Shown here piece by piece: positions 30,808-39,286 of a stretch of 64,000 nt of DNA. Below the pieces are notes generated by a model. That model saw only the letters and a program-made list of their open reading frames with translations. It searched no databases and was not told the origin of the DNA. Position 1 is the first letter of the stretch; every line of letters starts with the position of its first letter. A program made the position numbers and the translations under genes. The stretch is from Paractinoplanes atraurantiacus (GTDB lineage Bacteria; Actinomycetota; Actinomycetes; Mycobacteriales; Micromonosporaceae). Location: NCBI RefSeq assembly GCF_900215205.1, contig NZ_OBDY01000012.1, forward strand, positions 204,869-268,868, written 5' to 3'.

Positions 30808-32699
30808 GTGGCGGCTCCGAACCAGACGGCCACGGCCCCGAGCAGCAGGGCGCCGGCGAGGACGGCCACGGCGGCGGTCGGCAGCGGCACCCGGTGGGCC
30901 ACGGCCAGCGCGTTCCCGACGCCGGTGGTTCCGGTGCCGGTGCCTTCGACGGCCGCGTCCACCACCTTTTCGTCGGTGGCGGTGACGACTTTGGCGATCG
31001 CACGCACCGGCCGTACCACCAATCGGTCTTGAATGGTGTCGAGGTGGAAACCGGAGGCGAACAGATGCCGGGCCGGGCCCAGCGCCGCGGCCGGATCGGC
31101 GCCCGGCACCGCCTGCCAGAGCCACCACGCCGCGCCCGCACCGGCCGCCAGCAGCACCAACGGCAGCACGAGGGCGACGCTCAAGTGCGGATCTTCCATC
31201 TCGAGGGCGGTCCGGAAGCCCGGCGCGTACGCGACCAGGCCGAGCAGAGCGGCCGGGATCGTCAGGATCAGAATCGGCCAGCGCATGGCGCCCGGCGGGT
31301 CGTGCGGGACGGCCGGCGCGGTGTAGCGGGCGTCGTCGAAGCCGATCTCCCAGTCCGGGCCGTCGGGTCCGTGCTCGCGCGAGATGCCGAAGAACGCGCA
31401 GAGCAGGAGCCGGGTCGCGTACCAAGCGGTGATCAGGACGGCGAACAGGGCGGCCAGCCAGACCACCCAGCCGACCCACACCGGCGCCGTCCCACCGCCC
31501 TCGGTGGCATGGGCGGCCGCGGTCAGCACGTTCTCCTTGGACCAGAAACCCGAGAGTGGGGGTACGCCGGCGAGCGCACCCAGGCCCACGACGAACGACC
31601 AGAAGGTCACGGGCATGTGCTCGCGCAGCCCGCCCATCCGGGAGAGGTAGTTGGTGCCGACAGCGTGGATCACCGCACCGGCCGCGAGGAAGAGCAGCGC
31701 CTTGAACGCGGCGTGGGTGAGCAGGTGGAACAGCGCGGCGGCGGGCGAGCCGACGGCGAGCGCGCCGGTCATGTAACCGATCTGGCTGACCGTCGACCAG
31801 GCGAGGACGCGCTTCATGTCGTCCTGGGCGGTCGCGCTGAGGGCGCCGAGCAGGATCGTGATCGCGGCCATGACACCGAGGGTGGCGAGCGCGGCCGGCG
31901 ACTCGTCGTAGAGCGGGTAGAGCCGGAAGACGACGTACACGCCGGCGGCGACCATGGTGGCCGCGTGGATCAGGGCCGAGATCGGCGTGGGGCCGGCCAT
32001 CGCGTCGGGCAGCCAGGTGTGCAGCGGGAACTGGGCGCTCTTGCCGGCCACCCCGGCCAGGATCAGCAGCAGGGCGGCGGTGAGGGTGCCGCTGGAGTAG
32101 TCGTGGGTGCGCAGGTCGGCGATCCGCGAGGTGCCGGCGCCGGCGATCAGGACGGCGACACCGAGCAGGAAGCCGACGTCACCCACCCGGGTGACCAGGA
32201 ACGCCTTCACGGCGGCGGCGGGCGCCTCGGGCAGGCGGCGGTCGTGGCCGATGAGCAGGTACGAGCAGGCGCCCATCACCTCCCAGCCGACCAGCACGCC
32301 GATCAGGTCGCCGGACGTGACGACCAGCAGCATGGCGCCGGTGAAGAGGCTGACCTGGGCCGCGTACGGGGCATAGCGCGGGTCGTCGTGCAGATAGGCG
32401 ACCGAGTAGATCTGCACGAAGAGGGCAACCGTGGCGACGGCGAGCGCGACATAGAGGGCGGCGACGCCGACGGTGAAGCCGATCGTGAGGTCGATGCCGC
32501 CGATGCTCACCCAATGTGTGCTGACGTCGATCGGCTTGTGCGCGAAGAGCAACAGGCTGAGCGTCACGAGGAGTGAGGCGGCGGCCCCGGCGATACCGAG
32601 CGTGGCGGCCGGGCGGCGCCGGTCGCCGTCGCCCGGGGGCAGCAGCAGACCGATCAGGCCCAGCAGCAGCGGCACGCCGGGGATCAGGGCGGCAGTCAC
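30804..32699 (-). CDS. nuoL: NADH-quinone oxidoreductase subunit L
   Basis: The product is 631 aa from GTG 32699. It has about 16 membrane helices. Hallmarks are GWEVMGACSYLLIGH, then KSAQFPLHTWLPDAMAGPTP, ISALIHAATMVAAGVY, and DDMKRVLAWSTVSQIGYM. The long lateral helix near the C-terminus is expected. It is the distal proton-pumping subunit. Coupled to nuoK (GTGA) and nuoM. Confidence 0.95.
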   Translation of the reverse strand: MTAALIPGVPLLLGLIGLLLPPGDGDRRRPAATLGIAGAAASLLVTLSLLLFAHKPIDVSTHWVSIGGIDLTIGFTVGVAALYVALAVATVALFVQIYSVAYLHDDPRYAPYAAQVSLFTGAMLLVVTSGDLIGVLVGWEVMGACSYLLIGHDRRLPEAPAAAVKAFLVTRVGDVGFLLGVAVLIAGAGTSRIADLRTHDYSSGTLTAALLLILAGVAGKSAQFPLHTWLPDAMAGPTPISALIHAATMVAAGVYVVFRLYPLYDESPAALATLGVMAAITILLGALSATAQDDMKRVLAWSTVSQIGYMTGALAVGSPAAALFHLLTHAAFKALLFLAAGAVIHAVGTNYLSRMGGLREHMPVTFWSFVVGLGALAGVPPLSGFWSKENVLTAAAHATEGGGTAPVWVGWVVWLAALFAVLITAWYATRLLLCAFFGISREHGPDGPDWEIGFDDARYTAPAVPHDPPGAMRWPILILTIPAALLGLVAYAPGFRTALEMEDPHLSVALVLPLVLLAAGAGAAWWLWQAVPGADPAAALGPARHLFASGFHLDTIQDRLVVRPVRAIAKVVTATDEKVVDAAVEGTGTGTTGVGNALAVAHRVPLPTAAVAVLAGALLLGAVAVWFGAAT

Positions 32700-33076
32700 C
32701 CGGTCACCTGCTCTTCGTCCTCGTTCTCGTGCTCATGCAGCGCGACGTCGTCGAGCACGACGGCGCGGCGCAGGCGGTAGTACTGCAACACGATGGCCAG
32801 GCCGACGCCGACCTCGGCCGCCGCGATGACGATGATGAAGAGCGCGAAGATGGCGCCGGCCTTGGGCTCGGCGGCGGGATAGGCCCAGGCCTCCGGTTGT
32901 ACGCCGGTGAGCGTCGACTTGATCGACGCGTCGGCCGCGACCAGGATCAGATTGACGGCGTTCAGCATGAGCTCGACGGCCATCAGGACGAGGATCGCGT
33001 TGCGCCGGCGCAGGACGCCGTAGACCCCGAGCGCGAAGAGCAGAGCGGCGATGACGTACGGGATGACGGCGTGCAT
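32696..33076 (-). CDS. nuoK: NADH-quinone oxidoreductase subunit K
   Basis: The product is 126 aa with three membrane helices; the conserved Glu-containing helix is VLMAVELMLNAVNLILVA, and a second Glu lies in AAAEVGVGLAIVL. The C-terminal acidic tail (HEHENEDEEQVTG) makes it longer than the typical ~100 aa. Its start shares a base with the nuoJ stop. Confidence 0.93.
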   Translation of the reverse strand: MHAVIPYVIAALLFALGVYGVLRRRNAILVLMAVELMLNAVNLILVAADASIKSTLTGVQPEAWAYPAAEPKAGAIFALFIIVIAAAEVGVGLAIVLQYYRLRRAVVLDDVALHEHENEDEEQVTG

Positions 33077-34095
33077 CAGGCGTCGTCCCCCTTCGGAAGC
33101 TCCCGCTCTTTCGGAAGCTCGCGCGGCGCGGCGTCGTCGCTCTTCGGAAGCTCACGTGGCGGGGGCGGCGGCAGGGCCGGCTGTTCCTCGTCGGGGATGG
33201 GCTCGCCGACGGTGTTCTCCACCTTGCGCGGGCCGGTGTCGGGCGGGGGTGGATCCTCACCGCCGAGGGTCGGGCCGGCCTCGCGGGCGCGGAAGACGAC
33301 GTCGTGGGCCTGCTGCCGGAGCAGCTCGTCGCGGGTCATCTCCGAGGGGTCGCGGCGCTCCCCCGGCCGGGTCTCGACGGCGGTGGCGGTGCCGGTCTCC
33401 GCGGCCACGTTTTGCGCGGCGCCGTTCTCCGCGGCGGCGGCCTGGTTGGCCGCGGCGACCTCGGCCGCGTGCTGGGCGCGGACCCGGGCCTGGGCGGCGG
33501 CCTGGCGGGCGGCGATCCGCTCCAGGCGGGCGACCACCTCGGGCGACTCGTCGATCGGGCTCGGCGGCGGGGCCACATCGGCGGTGCCGGCGCCGGGGCG
33601 GGCGCCGATGTCGGGGCGGGAGAGGACGATCGCGCCGACCAGGGCGGCCAGCAGCAGGATCGAGAGGACCTCGAAGGGCAGCACCCAGGCGCCGAAGATC
33701 TGCTCGCCGACGCGGCGGCCGGTGCCGGGCGGGGGCAGCTCGTAACGGGTCCAGCGGAAGGCGTCCATGAGCAGCACGGACAGCCCCAGGCCGACACCGG
33801 CGCCGATCAGGGCGGCCGGGCCAGCCGGACGGTCGAGGTCGGGCGAGGGCCCGATCGGGGCGCGGGTGAGCATGACGGCGAACAGGAGGAGCACGACGAC
33901 AGCGCCGACATAGACCAGGACCTGCACCCAGGCGACCAGCTCGGCGCCGAGCACCAGGTACAGGCCGGCGATCGCACCCAGGCTGACGACCAGGTAGAGC
34001 CCGGCGCGGACGAGATGGGTGCTGGTGACGACGAGGGCGCCCGAACCGACCGCGATCACGCCGAGAGCCAGCATCAGCGCGTCGGCGACGGTCAC
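33076..34095 (-). CDS. nuoJ: NADH-quinone oxidoreductase subunit J with a long C-terminal extension
   Basis: The product is 339 aa from GTG 34095 (overlapping the nuoI stop). Residues 1-170 are normal NuoJ: five membrane helices, with LVYVGAVVVLLLFAVMLTR. About 170 residues are extra: an Ala/Arg/Glu-rich helical stretch (VVARLERIAARQAAAQARVR...) followed by Pro/Glu-rich repeats ending in RELPKSDDAAPRELPKEREL. The tail would face the cytoplasm. Such tails occur in some actinobacterial NuoJ; its role is not known. Confidence 0.9.
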   Translation of the reverse strand: MTVADALMLALGVIAVGSGALVVTSTHLVRAGLYLVVSLGAIAGLYLVLGAELVAWVQVLVYVGAVVVLLLFAVMLTRAPIGPSPDLDRPAGPAALIGAGVGLGLSVLLMDAFRWTRYELPPPGTGRRVGEQIFGAWVLPFEVLSILLLAALVGAIVLSRPDIGARPGAGTADVAPPPSPIDESPEVVARLERIAARQAAAQARVRAQHAAEVAAANQAAAAENGAAQNVAAETGTATAVETRPGERRDPSEMTRDELLRQQAHDVVFRAREAGPTLGGEDPPPPDTGPRKVENTVGEPIPDEEQPALPPPPPRELPKSDDAAPRELPKERELPKGDDA

Positions 34096-34727
34096 TTCTC
34101 CGGCTCCTGCTCGGCGGGGCGCTGCTCGGCGGGGCGTTGTGCGGTTGGGCTCCCAGTCCGGCGTACGGAAGGCCTCGCGGTCTTGGCGGCAGTGGCCGCA
34201 CCCGGACCGGCGGCCTTGCGTTCCGCCGTAGCCTCCTCTTTCGAAGGCTCCCCGAGCACGTCGTGGGCCGGCGGCGGAGGCACGGTGCGCATCCACTCAC
34301 CCAGCCGGTCCTTGTCGTGCAGCAGATCGAGGACGTCGACCTCGGAGTATTCGAACTCGGGCGTCCAATGCAGCGCGTCGAACGGGCAGACCTCGATGCA
34401 GATGCCGCAGTACATGCACAGCGAGAAGTCGATGTCGAACCGGTCGAGCACATTGCGCTGACGAGCCCGCGCGGCGCCCGGGACGACGACCTCTTCCTTG
34501 TGCGAGTCGATGTAGATGCACCAGTCCGGGCACTCCCGGGCACAGAGCATGCAGACGGTGCAGTTCTCCTCGAGCAGCGCGATCACACCACGGCTGCGAG
34601 GCGGCAGATCAGGCTCGACATCCGGGTACTGCTGAGTGGTGGACCGCTGGGTCATCGTCTTGAGCGTGACCGCGAGCCCTTGGACCAGACCCTTGCCGGG
34701 CGTGCCACGCTCCCCGTCGTCACTCAC
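34092..34727 (-). CDS. nuoI: NADH-quinone oxidoreductase subunit I (two 4Fe-4S clusters)
   Basis: The product is 211 aa from GTG 34727. Two ferredoxin motifs are clear: CTVCMLCARECPDWC and CMYCGICIEVCPFDAL. It passes electrons to NuoB in the peripheral arm. The C-terminus is an Ala/Glu/Arg-rich extension ending AEQRPAEQEPEK. Upstream lie the divergent Uma2 remnants instead of nuoH, so this gene starts a new transcription unit (nuoI-N), with a promoter presumably in 34728-34824. Confidence 0.93.
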   Translation of the reverse strand: MSDDGERGTPGKGLVQGLAVTLKTMTQRSTTQQYPDVEPDLPPRSRGVIALLEENCTVCMLCARECPDWCIYIDSHKEEVVVPGAARARQRNVLDRFDIDFSLCMYCGICIEVCPFDALHWTPEFEYSEVDVLDLLHDKDRLGEWMRTVPPPPAHDVLGEPSKEEATAERKAAGPGAATAAKTARPSVRRTGSPTAQRPAEQRPAEQEPEK

Positions 34728-34824
34728 AAAGAGACATCCTGCCCCGTCCGGCCGAGTGACGCGAGCACACCCCCACCAGATCTTCCGGTACGGTGAACGC
34801 GGCAGGAATACCGGGAGGCGATTC

Positions 34825-35399
34825 ATGAGCGCTATGACCAGCGACATGCCTCCGAAGGACGACTGGACTTCCAGCGATCTCGAGAAGTTCCCCGAGGATG
34901 GCGTGCGCCGCGAACTATTCGACGGAGTACTGCACGTGACCCTTCACCATCCAGCGTCCACCAGTCCTTGGCCGCCTTCCTGACCGTCGCGTTGGCCGGA
35001 AGTTGCCCCGACCACCTGTTTGTCAGCCAGTCCAATGAAGTCGAGCTGACCTCGGACCGGGTCTACATCCCCGACATCCTGGTGGTCAGATTCGAAGCGG
35101 CGAAATCCGGGCGTGGGAAGTTTCCCGCCTCCGACGTCGTGCTCGCCGCCGAGATCGTGTCTCCCAGCACGAAGGGCACCGACCGGGTGACCAAGCCAAC
35201 CGGTTACGCGCACGCCGGAATCCCTCACTTCTGGTTGATCGAAACCTTGAACGGCCTCGAGATCACCACCTTCGAGCTGAACTCGGAAACCCGGAGCTAC
35301 GAGGAAACCGGATTCTTCTCAGGGGATGACTCCATCCGCGTCGAGCAGCCCTGGTCGATCGAGATCGCACTGGCCTCCGTTCGCCCGCGCAACCTCTAG
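34825..35399 (+). pseudogene. Uma2-family nuclease-like gene with a one-base frameshift
   Basis: ATG 34825 has GGGAGG 6 nt upstream and begins like Uma2/DUF820 proteins (DDWTSSDLEKFPEDGVRREL, FDGVLHVT). The frame then breaks at about 34940-34945; the continuation (SVHQSLAAFLTVALAGSCPD, YIPDILVVRF, AAEIVSPSTKGTDR, YAHAGIPHFWLIE) is in another frame up to 35399. The length, 575 nt, is one base short of a multiple of three, consistent with loss of one C in a run. The nuclease core residues are otherwise present. Confidence 0.8.
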
Positions 35400-35410
35400 C
35401 GAGCACCGCG

Positions 35411-35827
35411 GTGAGCAGCCTTCCTCCCGAGGACGGTTGGACCACAGACGATCTCAACGCTTTTCCGGACGTTGGTGTGCGGCGCGAGTTGCTAGATGGC
35501 GTGCTTCTCGTGCCGCCCTGCCGCACCGACATCCATCAGATCATCGCTATGCGCCTCATGGTGGCTCTGGAGGGCTCCTGCCCGATCGCCTTCCAGGTCA
35601 CGCAAGGTATGGAGGTGCGGATGGGCCGGCAGGCCCTCTACGCCGCCGCCGGGATCCCCCACTACTGGGTGATCGATACGGACAACGGTCTCGTCGTCCA
35701 CGTGCACAAACTCGATCCGCAGGCTCGCACCTCTCTCCCGGCCACGTTGTTCGACGACGAGATCCAGACGGCCGAGCCGTGGCCGATCAAGCTGCCGGTC
35801 AAGCGGCTTACGCCCCGCTATCTCTGA
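35411..35827 (+). CDS. Uma2-family protein lacking its central nuclease core
   Basis: The product is 138 aa from GTG 35411 (12 nt after the first Uma2 copy). The N-terminus (LPPEDGWTTDDLNAFPDVGV, RRELLDGVLLV) and C-terminus (AAGIPHYWVIDTDNGLVVHV, EPWPIKLPVKRL) match the family. About 50 residues between MEVRMGRQ and ALYAAAGIPHY, where the PD-(D/E)XK acidic residues sit, are missing in frame. It is therefore probably inactive as a nuclease. It is tandem to the frameshifted copy and convergent with nuoH. Confidence 0.7.
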   Translation: MSSLPPEDGWTTDDLNAFPDVGVRRELLDGVLLVPPCRTDIHQIIAMRLMVALEGSCPIAFQVTQGMEVRMGRQALYAAAGIPHYWVIDTDNGLVVHVHKLDPQARTSLPATLFDDEIQTAEPWPIKLPVKRLTPRYL

Positions 35828-35828
35828 G

Positions 35829-36788
35829 TCAGGTGAGGACCTTGACTGTGGCGGTCAGGACCAGCTGGGCGAGTGAGACGGGGACCAGAATCAGCCAGCA
35901 GAGGCGCTGCAGCTGGTCCTCGCGCAGGCGGGGGTAGCTGACGCGCAGCCAGATGATGACGAACGAGACGGCGAAGATCTTTACCAGGGTCCAGAGCCAG
36001 CCGAGCTGGTCTTCGAAGGGGCCGTGCCAGCCGCCCAGGAACAGGACGGTCGTCAAGGCGGCGATCACGACGATGCCTACGTACTCCGCAAGCAGGAAGA
36101 ACGCGAAGCGCAGGCCGGTGTACTCGGTCATGTAGCCGAAGACCAGCTCCGAGTCGGCGATCGGCATGTCGAACGGTGGGCGGCGGATCTCGGCCAGGCC
36201 GGCGATGAAGAAGACGATCGCGGCCGGCGCCTGCCACAGCAGCCACCAGGGGCGCCACGCCTCGACGATGCCGGGCAGGCTGAGCGTGCCGGCGGCCATG
36301 GCGACGCTCGCCGCCGCCAGCACCAGCGGAAGCTCGTAGCCGAGCAGCTGGGCGGCGCCGCGCAGGCCGCCGAGCAGGCTGTACTTGTTGGCCGAGGCCC
36401 ACGCCGACATCAGCACGGCGACCACGCCCACGCCCAGCACGGCCAGGACGAAGAACAAACCCACGTCCAGGGCCTGGGCGACGAGGCCGCCGGGTCCGAG
36501 CGGGATGACGAGCAGGACCAGGAGGTACGGGAACAGAGCGACCAGAGGCGCAAGGCGGAAGACCCGCCGGTCCGCGTCGCGAGGGGTGATGTCCTCCTTC
36601 TGGACGAACTTCACCCCGTCGGCGACCAGCTGCGCCCAGCCGTGATAGCCGCCCGCATACATCGGGCCGAGCCGGCCCTGCATGTGGGCCATCACCTTGT
36701 GCTCGGTCTGGCCGACGACCAGCGGCAGCACCAGGAAGCCGGCCACGACGGCCAGCACCCTGATCGTGAGATCGAGCCAGAGTGGCAT
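35829..36788 (-). CDS. nuoH: NADH-quinone oxidoreductase subunit H
   Basis: The product is 319 aa with eight to nine membrane helices. Signatures are EHKVMAHMQGRLGPMYAGGY, LVADGVKFVQKEDITPRDAD, and LAEIRRPPFDMPIADSELVF with the acidic quinone-channel residues. It couples the peripheral and membrane arms. Its start shares a base with the nuoC stop. In complete operons nuoG lies just upstream; here it is absent. Confidence 0.95.
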   Translation of the reverse strand: MPLWLDLTIRVLAVVAGFLVLPLVVGQTEHKVMAHMQGRLGPMYAGGYHGWAQLVADGVKFVQKEDITPRDADRRVFRLAPLVALFPYLLVLLVIPLGPGGLVAQALDVGLFFVLAVLGVGVVAVLMSAWASANKYSLLGGLRGAAQLLGYELPLVLAAASVAMAAGTLSLPGIVEAWRPWWLLWQAPAAIVFFIAGLAEIRRPPFDMPIADSELVFGYMTEYTGLRFAFFLLAEYVGIVVIAALTTVLFLGGWHGPFEDQLGWLWTLVKIFAVSFVIIWLRVSYPRLREDQLQRLCWLILVPVSLAQLVLTATVKVLT

Positions 36789-37393
36789 CAGGCTTGGGGT
36801 CCCCACTCGTTGGGGGCGGGCACGCCCGGCGGCCGCATGGGTGCGCGTTTCGCCGTACCCGCCTCGGACTCGCCCGGCTCCTTGGCGCCCGGCCAGGCCT
36901 TGGCGACCCGGGAGGCCAGCACGAACTCCTTGCGCAGCGGGTGGCCCTCGAAGCCGGGCGGCAGCAGCAGCGGCCGCATGTCGGGGTGGCGGGCGAACGT
37001 GATGCCGAACATCTCGTGCGTCTCCCGCTCGTGCCAGTCGGCCCCGGCGAACAACTCGGTCACCGACTCGATGACCGGCTCGTCGCGGGGCACGAGGGTG
37101 CGCAGCAGCAGCGCGTGCCGGCGGCGGGTCGAATAGAGGTGGGCGACGACGCGGAACCCGTCGGCGCCCTCGTCGACGGCGGACAGCCAGTCGAAGAAGT
37201 CGCAGCCGAGGGCGCCGTTGTGCTTGGCCGTGCCGACCGTCTCCCACCACCGGGCGACGGGCACGTCGAGGACGGCCCGCTCGTGGCCGGGGCCGCCGCC
37301 GGAGAGGCCGGCGACGATCTCGCCCGGAGGCGCGTCCGGGGAGTCGTCCGTCAGGAGCGCGACCAGGCGCTCGCCGACCTCTTCAGGCGTCAT
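36788..37393 (-). CDS. nuoC: NADH-quinone oxidoreductase subunit C
   Basis: The product is 201 aa. The 30-kDa subunit block is recognisable: FFDWLSAVDEGADGFRVVAH, then ELFAGADWHERETHEMFGIT, and PDMRPLLLPPGFEGHPLRK. It is followed directly by nuoH; nuoD, which normally comes next, is missing. A DUF2252 gene separates it from nuoB. Confidence 0.92.
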   Translation of the reverse strand: MTPEEVGERLVALLTDDSPDAPPGEIVAGLSGGGPGHERAVLDVPVARWWETVGTAKHNGALGCDFFDWLSAVDEGADGFRVVAHLYSTRRRHALLLRTLVPRDEPVIESVTELFAGADWHERETHEMFGITFARHPDMRPLLLPPGFEGHPLRKEFVLASRVAKAWPGAKEPGESEAGTAKRAPMRPPGVPAPNEWGPQA

Positions 37394-37414
37394 GGCGTCA
37401 TCTTATGGGGGCTT

Positions 37415-38713
37415 TTACAGCCCCGGCAGCCGCCCGTTGCGGAACACGTCCACGAAGTCCTGGTGATCTTCGCGGGCCTGGTCACCGTAGCGGTGAGCGA
37501 ATTCGACCAGATGCCGTACGAAGCCGGCCTCGTCCTTGTCGATCTCGGCCACGATCGCCTCCTCAGTGGAGAAGTCGACGAGGTCGTGGCTGGATTCGTC
37601 GTCGGCGACCGAGTGCATGCGGGCGACGGCCCGGCCCAGGTCGGACAGGACGCCGGTCAGCTCCTCGGGCTCGTTGACGTCGGCCCAGTCGAGGTCGGCC
37701 GCGTAGGGCGACACCTCGGCGACGAGCTGGCCGACACCGTCCAGGGTGGTGTAGCCGACCCACGGGTCGGCGTGCGCCTGCAACGCGTGCTGCGACTCGG
37801 CCGTACGGTGACCCTGGTGTTGGAAGTAGGCCTGGACGCGCTCGTCGTCGATCCAGCGGGCGACGGCCGGCACCTGCGCCTGCTTCATGTAGATGATCAC
37901 GTCGTTCTCGAGTGCCTGGGTGTGCCCTTCAAGCAGCAGGTTGTAGCTGGGCAGCCCGGCCGAGCCGATGCCGACGCCCTTGCGCAGCTTGATGTCCTTG
38001 ATGTGGGTGGCCACCGGGCGCGTGGCCTGCGGAAGCGTGTTCAGGTACTGCTCGAAGGCGGCCTTGACCGTGGCGTCGGTGGCCTCGTCGGTCTCGTAGA
38101 CGCCGTCGAGCAGCGCGAACCGGCGCTCGTAGTCGTCGATGACGGTCTGCCCGTTGAGCAGGTCGACCCGCGTGTTGAGGCGCGCCTCCTGAAGCACCCG
38201 GCGCAGCACACCGTCGGCGTTGTCCAGGGTGATGGAACCGATGGCGTCGTCGCCGCCGGTGGCGATGGCCCGCAGCTCGGTCAGATAGGACCGCGCGAAC
38301 GTCGTGACCAGGGCGGAGATGTTGTCGTCGGAGAGCGCCTTCTGATATCCGATGAGCGCCACGCTGGCCGCGAAACGCTTCAGATCCCAGGAGAAGGGTC
38401 CGACGTACGCCTCGTCGAAGTCGTTGACGTTGAAGACGAGCTGCCCGGACGAGTTCATGTAGGTGCCGAAGTTCTCGGCGTGCAGGTCACCGTGGATCCA
38501 GACCCGGCTGGTGCGCTCGTCGAGGAAACTGTCGTCCCGGTACGTGTCCGACAGGTCGGCGTAGAAGAGCGAGGCGCTGCCACGGTAGAAGGCAAACGGG
38601 GACGCGGCCATCTTGCGGAACTTGCGCCGGAAGGCAGCCGGATCGACGGCGATCAACCCGCCGAATTCCCTGGTCAGGACTTCGATGATGAAGTCCGCGC
38701 GGTGCTCGGTCAT
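37415..38713 (-). CDS. DUF2252 protein inserted between nuoB and nuoC
   Basis: The product is 432 aa from ATG 38713. DUF2252 features are KMAASPFAFYRGSASLFYAD, then WIHGDLHAENFGTY and FNVNDFDEAYVGPFSWDLKR, the kinase-like/aminoglycoside-phosphotransferase-type catalytic and metal residues. The substrate is unknown. It lies between two complex I genes on the same strand, 21 bp from nuoC and 11 bp from nuoB, so it is likely co-transcribed. Confidence 0.9.
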   Translation of the reverse strand: MTEHRADFIIEVLTREFGGLIAVDPAAFRRKFRKMAASPFAFYRGSASLFYADLSDTYRDDSFLDERTSRVWIHGDLHAENFGTYMNSSGQLVFNVNDFDEAYVGPFSWDLKRFAASVALIGYQKALSDDNISALVTTFARSYLTELRAIATGGDDAIGSITLDNADGVLRRVLQEARLNTRVDLLNGQTVIDDYERRFALLDGVYETDEATDATVKAAFEQYLNTLPQATRPVATHIKDIKLRKGVGIGSAGLPSYNLLLEGHTQALENDVIIYMKQAQVPAVARWIDDERVQAYFQHQGHRTAESQHALQAHADPWVGYTTLDGVGQLVAEVSPYAADLDWADVNEPEELTGVLSDLGRAVARMHSVADDESSHDLVDFSTEEAIVAEIDKDEAGFVRHLVEFAHRYGDQAREDHQDFVDVFRNGRLPGL

Positions 38714-38724
38714 ACCTGCGGAGA

Positions 38725-39282
38725 CTAGTCCCCGTTTGCACCCTGCGGGGTCACGATCGGAGCGCTGAGTGACGAGACGTCCCGTTTGCCCGCCAGCGGA
38801 TCGGGCCGCGACACTCCGCCGGGCCCGGCCTGCTCGGCCGCGATCTTCTCCTGCAACCGCAAAATGCCGTGCAGCAACGCCTCGGGCCGCGGCGGGCAGC
38901 CCGGCACGTAGACGTCCACGGGGATCAGCTGGTCGACACCCTTGGTGACCGAGTACGAGTCCCAGTAGGGCCCACCGCAGTTCGCGCAGGACCCGAACGA
39001 GATCACATACTTGGGCTCGGGCATCTGGTCGTAGAGCCGCTTGATGGCCGGCGCCATCTTGTCGGTGACCGTGCCCGACACGACCATGAGGTCGGCCTGC
39101 CGGGGCCCGTGCGCGAACGGGATGACCCCCATCCGCATGAAGTCGTGCCGGCTCATGCTGGACGCGATGAACTCGATCGCACAGCACGCGAGCCCGAAGT
39201 TGAACACCCAGAGCGAATAGCGCCGCCCCCAGTTCAGCACGAACTTGATGGGCTCTCCGACAACACCTGGCAGACCGGACAC
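38725..39282 (-). CDS. nuoB: NADH-quinone oxidoreductase subunit B
   Basis: The product is 185 aa from GTG 39282. The N2 cluster cysteines are seen in GLACCAIEF, GSCANCGGPYWDSY and YVPGCPPRPEALL. It is the first gene of the partial nuo cluster; no nuoA precedes it, the PLP decarboxylase gene ends 5 bp upstream. Confidence 0.95.
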   Translation of the reverse strand: MSGLPGVVGEPIKFVLNWGRRYSLWVFNFGLACCAIEFIASSMSRHDFMRMGVIPFAHGPRQADLMVVSGTVTDKMAPAIKRLYDQMPEPKYVISFGSCANCGGPYWDSYSVTKGVDQLIPVDVYVPGCPPRPEALLHGILRLQEKIAAEQAGPGGVSRPDPLAGKRDVSSLSAPIVTPQGANGD

Positions 39283-39286
39283 AGCC

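Noticed and set aside
27806..32576. Very long plus-strand frames across the nuo genes
   Set aside because: Composition is Gln/Gly/Asp/Arg-rich as expected for antisense frames of high-GC membrane genes; the minus frames are clear complex I subunits.
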